A DNA stretch of 9,682 nucleotides from Acidobacteriota bacterium (GTDB lineage Bacteria > Acidobacteriota > Vicinamibacteria > Vicinamibacterales > UBA823): positions 1-9,682 of the forward strand of contig PBHT01000044.1 in assembly GCA_002720285.1 (NCBI GenBank), in the 5' to 3' direction. The notes under the pieces were generated by a model. It was not told the origin of the DNA. It did no database searches and saw only the letters and a list, made by a program, of their open reading frames with translations. The position numbers and the translations under genes were made by a program. Of this stretch, positions 8,265 to 9,682 are shown in pieces. How positions within the stretch are numbered: position 1 is the stretch's first letter; every line of letters starts with the position of its first letter.

Positions 8265-9374
8265 GTGACTGGTTCGACCTGCGACCTAGCAGAACTTGAT
8301 CTCAAGGAACTTGAAGGCGCATTGGCTCCGTTGGGTATCGAGCCATATCGGGCTAAACAGATCTATTCCTGGGTACATGGGCGCGCGGTGAACGAGTGGG
8401 CACACATGACCGACCTGCCCAAGAAATACCGTAAGTCCTTAGCTGAAGCTTTCACAATTTCAACACCTCGAGTTGTCCAACGCGCGCTATCCGAGGACGG
8501 CACGATGAAGTTCCTTCTCGAACTAACTGATTGCCGGCGCATCGAGGCCGTCTACATTCCAGATTCGCCAGCTCACACATTCTGCATTTCAACTCAGGTG
8601 GGTTGTGCAATGCAGTGTACGTTTTGCCTGACCGCTAAAATGGGCCTCCAGCGGCATTTAACCGCCGGAGAGATCGCCGCGCAAGTCCGCTTATTGAGGT
8701 CGGAACTGAAGCTATTAGAACAACCAGTCAACGTCGTACTGATGGGAATGGGTGAACCACTGCACAACTACGAGGCAACGATGCACGCCCTTCGGATAAT
8801 GACTTCTGCCCATGGAGCAGCCTTGTCTCCCCGGCGCATCACCCTATCGACCGTCGGAATCCTACCAGCACTCACCCGTCTGGCCAGCGAACCAATCATG
8901 CCGAATTTAGCGATTTCTCTTCACGGAACGACCGAGGAGCAACGCTCATCTCTGTTACCGGTTAACCGGCGATATCCATTGGCAGAGCTTCTGGCCACGT
9001 GTCGCGCTTTCCCACTGAAACGGCGAAGCCGAATCACATTCGAATACGTGTTGATCCGAAACTTCAACGACTCACCCGCTGACGCACGCCGGTTAGCGAG
9101 ATTACTTACTGGACTTCGCGCCAAGGTCAACGTGATTCCGCTGAACAGCGCTCCGGGGATTCCTTACGAGCGGCCATCCTCAGGACAGATCGACCGATTT
9201 GGTAGGCTGTTGGCCGAACAGCGCGTGACGGTTTCTATCCGAAAGGGTCGCGGCCGGGATATTCGTGCGGCCTGTGGACAACTTGTTCTCGAAAGAACCC
9301 GCCCGTCACCCAGTCAGCAATTAGCAGGCCTGATGGACACAGGAGTGCACTCAACTCCAACGGCCGAGTTGTAA
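8265..9374 (+). CDS. rlmN: Dual-specificity 23S rRNA/tRNA adenine-C2 methyltransferase
   Basis: Radical-SAM enzyme that methylates C2 of A2503 in 23S rRNA and of A37 in some tRNAs. From GTG 8265 it has 369 residues, normal for RlmN. The N-terminal accessory domain shows LKELEGALAPLGIEPYRAKQIYSW. The 4Fe-4S motif CxxxCxxC is Cys114, Cys118 and Cys121 in CAMQCTFC. The preceding Cys107 in CISTQVGC matches the conserved second catalytic cysteine (C118 in E. coli). Cys337 in GRDIRAACGQL matches the methyl-carrying cysteine (C355). GMGEPLHNY, ITLSTVGI and ISLHGTTEEQR are also present. An earlier GTG at 8145 would add 40 residues that do not resemble RlmN and would overlap the opposing promoter, so it is disfavoured. 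It is transcribed divergently from the M16 gene and converges on mtaB, with 61 bp of coding overlap. Confidence 0.95.
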   Translation: MTGSTCDLAELDLKELEGALAPLGIEPYRAKQIYSWVHGRAVNEWAHMTDLPKKYRKSLAEAFTISTPRVVQRALSEDGTMKFLLELTDCRRIEAVYIPDSPAHTFCISTQVGCAMQCTFCLTAKMGLQRHLTAGEIAAQVRLLRSELKLLEQPVNVVLMGMGEPLHNYEATMHALRIMTSAHGAALSPRRITLSTVGILPALTRLASEPIMPNLAISLHGTTEEQRSSLLPVNRRYPLAELLATCRAFPLKRRSRITFEYVLIRNFNDSPADARRLARLLTGLRAKVNVIPLNSAPGIPYERPSSGQIDRFGRLLAEQRVTVSIRKGRGRDIRAACGQLVLERTRPSPSQQLAGLMDTGVHSTPTAEL

Positions 9375-9682
9375 ATTGGGCCGACAATCTCGCCCATCAT
9401 TTGACCGCCAGTCGCCGAATTGATCCTGACGTTGACCATGCTATTGCGTGTGGCCGGTTCGCGAAGTTGAACCTTCAGGTAATTGTCCGTCAGCGCCAAT
9501 CCGCCGCCCTCGAGTATAAGCGCCGGACGCACCGTGCCAATCGCAGAGCGTCGAAAGCGACCCTGAAGCTGTGCCGCTACGGCTCTGAGCTCACTTGCGC
9601 GACGCCGTACGACGTTGGTGGCGTTCTTTTTCGGCATCCGACTTGCTACCGTCCCAGGACGGTCAGCGTAGGGAAATACATG
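9314..9682 (-). CDS. mtaB: C-terminal part of tRNA t6A37 methylthiotransferase (MtaB-like), 5' end outside the window
   Basis: Radical-SAM methylthiotransferase that turns t6A at position 37 of tRNA into ms2t6A. Only the last 122 residues are here, and the frame is open to the right edge. They begin HVFPYADRPGTVASRMP, the conserved end of the radical-SAM barrel; HVFPY fits MtaB better than the MiaB or RimO versions. A basic helix (RRRASELRAVAAQLQGRF) follows, then a TRAM-like RNA-binding domain with IGTVRPALILE, LALTDNYLKVQL and GGQMMGEIV. The ATG at 9637 is internal, not a start. The Fe-S and N-terminal domains lie beyond the edge, so the exact subfamily is inferred. About 20 residues after the TRAM domain, ending at TGA 9314, are encoded within the rlmN 3' end. 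Confidence 0.82.
   Translation of the reverse strand, partial: HVFPYADRPGTVASRMPKKNATNVVRRRASELRAVAAQLQGRFRRSAIGTVRPALILEGGGLALTDNYLKVQLREPATRNSMVNVRINSATGGQMMGEIVGPIYNSAVGVECTPVSIRPANC

Noticed and set aside
9376..9398. GGGC...GCCC hairpin after the rlmN stop as a terminator
   Set aside because: The stem is only 4 bp, no T-run follows, and it lies inside the mtaB coding region.
1..9682. Search for tRNA, CRISPR repeats, insertion sequences, phage or defence genes
   Set aside because: Nearly all bases are covered by recognised housekeeping genes; no repeats, inverted ends or unfamiliar proteins were seen.

Overview
This is a bacterial chromosome segment made almost entirely of housekeeping genes. 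I see no phage, transposon, CRISPR, toxin-antitoxin or defence signature. GC content looks moderate (low to mid 50s percent by eye, not computed). The purine enzymes are the split type: separate PurS, glutaminase PurQ and a short PurL of about 750 residues. They occur with a PurF that has a cleavable propeptide and cysteines at the expected Fe-S positions. That excludes the single-chain PurL layout of gammaproteobacteria but does not fix a phylum. Acidobacteriota or a similar Gram-negative lineage is possible, but this is a weak guess.

Layout from left to right: 1-8038 is one long minus-strand run of seven tightly packed genes. In transcription order they are an M16 zinc peptidase, a YycJ/WalJ-type metallo-beta-lactamase-fold hydrolase, purB, purS, purQ, purL and purF (purF runs off the left edge). 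Gaps are 19-33 nt, and purB and purS overlap by 4 nt, so a single transcript is likely. A good sigma70-like promoter facing this run lies at 8133-8161. Position 8265 begins rlmN on the plus strand. It converges on the 3' end of an mtaB-like gene that enters from the right edge on the minus strand; the two coding regions overlap tail to tail by 61 bp.

Together the pur genes cover PRPP amination (PurF), FGAM synthesis (PurL/PurQ/PurS) and the two adenylosuccinate-lyase steps (PurB). purC, often placed between purB and purS, is absent here. The right-hand pair, RlmN and MtaB, are both radical-SAM Fe-S enzymes that modify tRNA or rRNA.

The most notable point is that the YycJ-type gene has no canonical start codon where homology and a strong Shine-Dalgarno both place the start. 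The codon there is ATC. I found no candidate for a new biological system; the remaining observations concern gene order, start sites and overlap.
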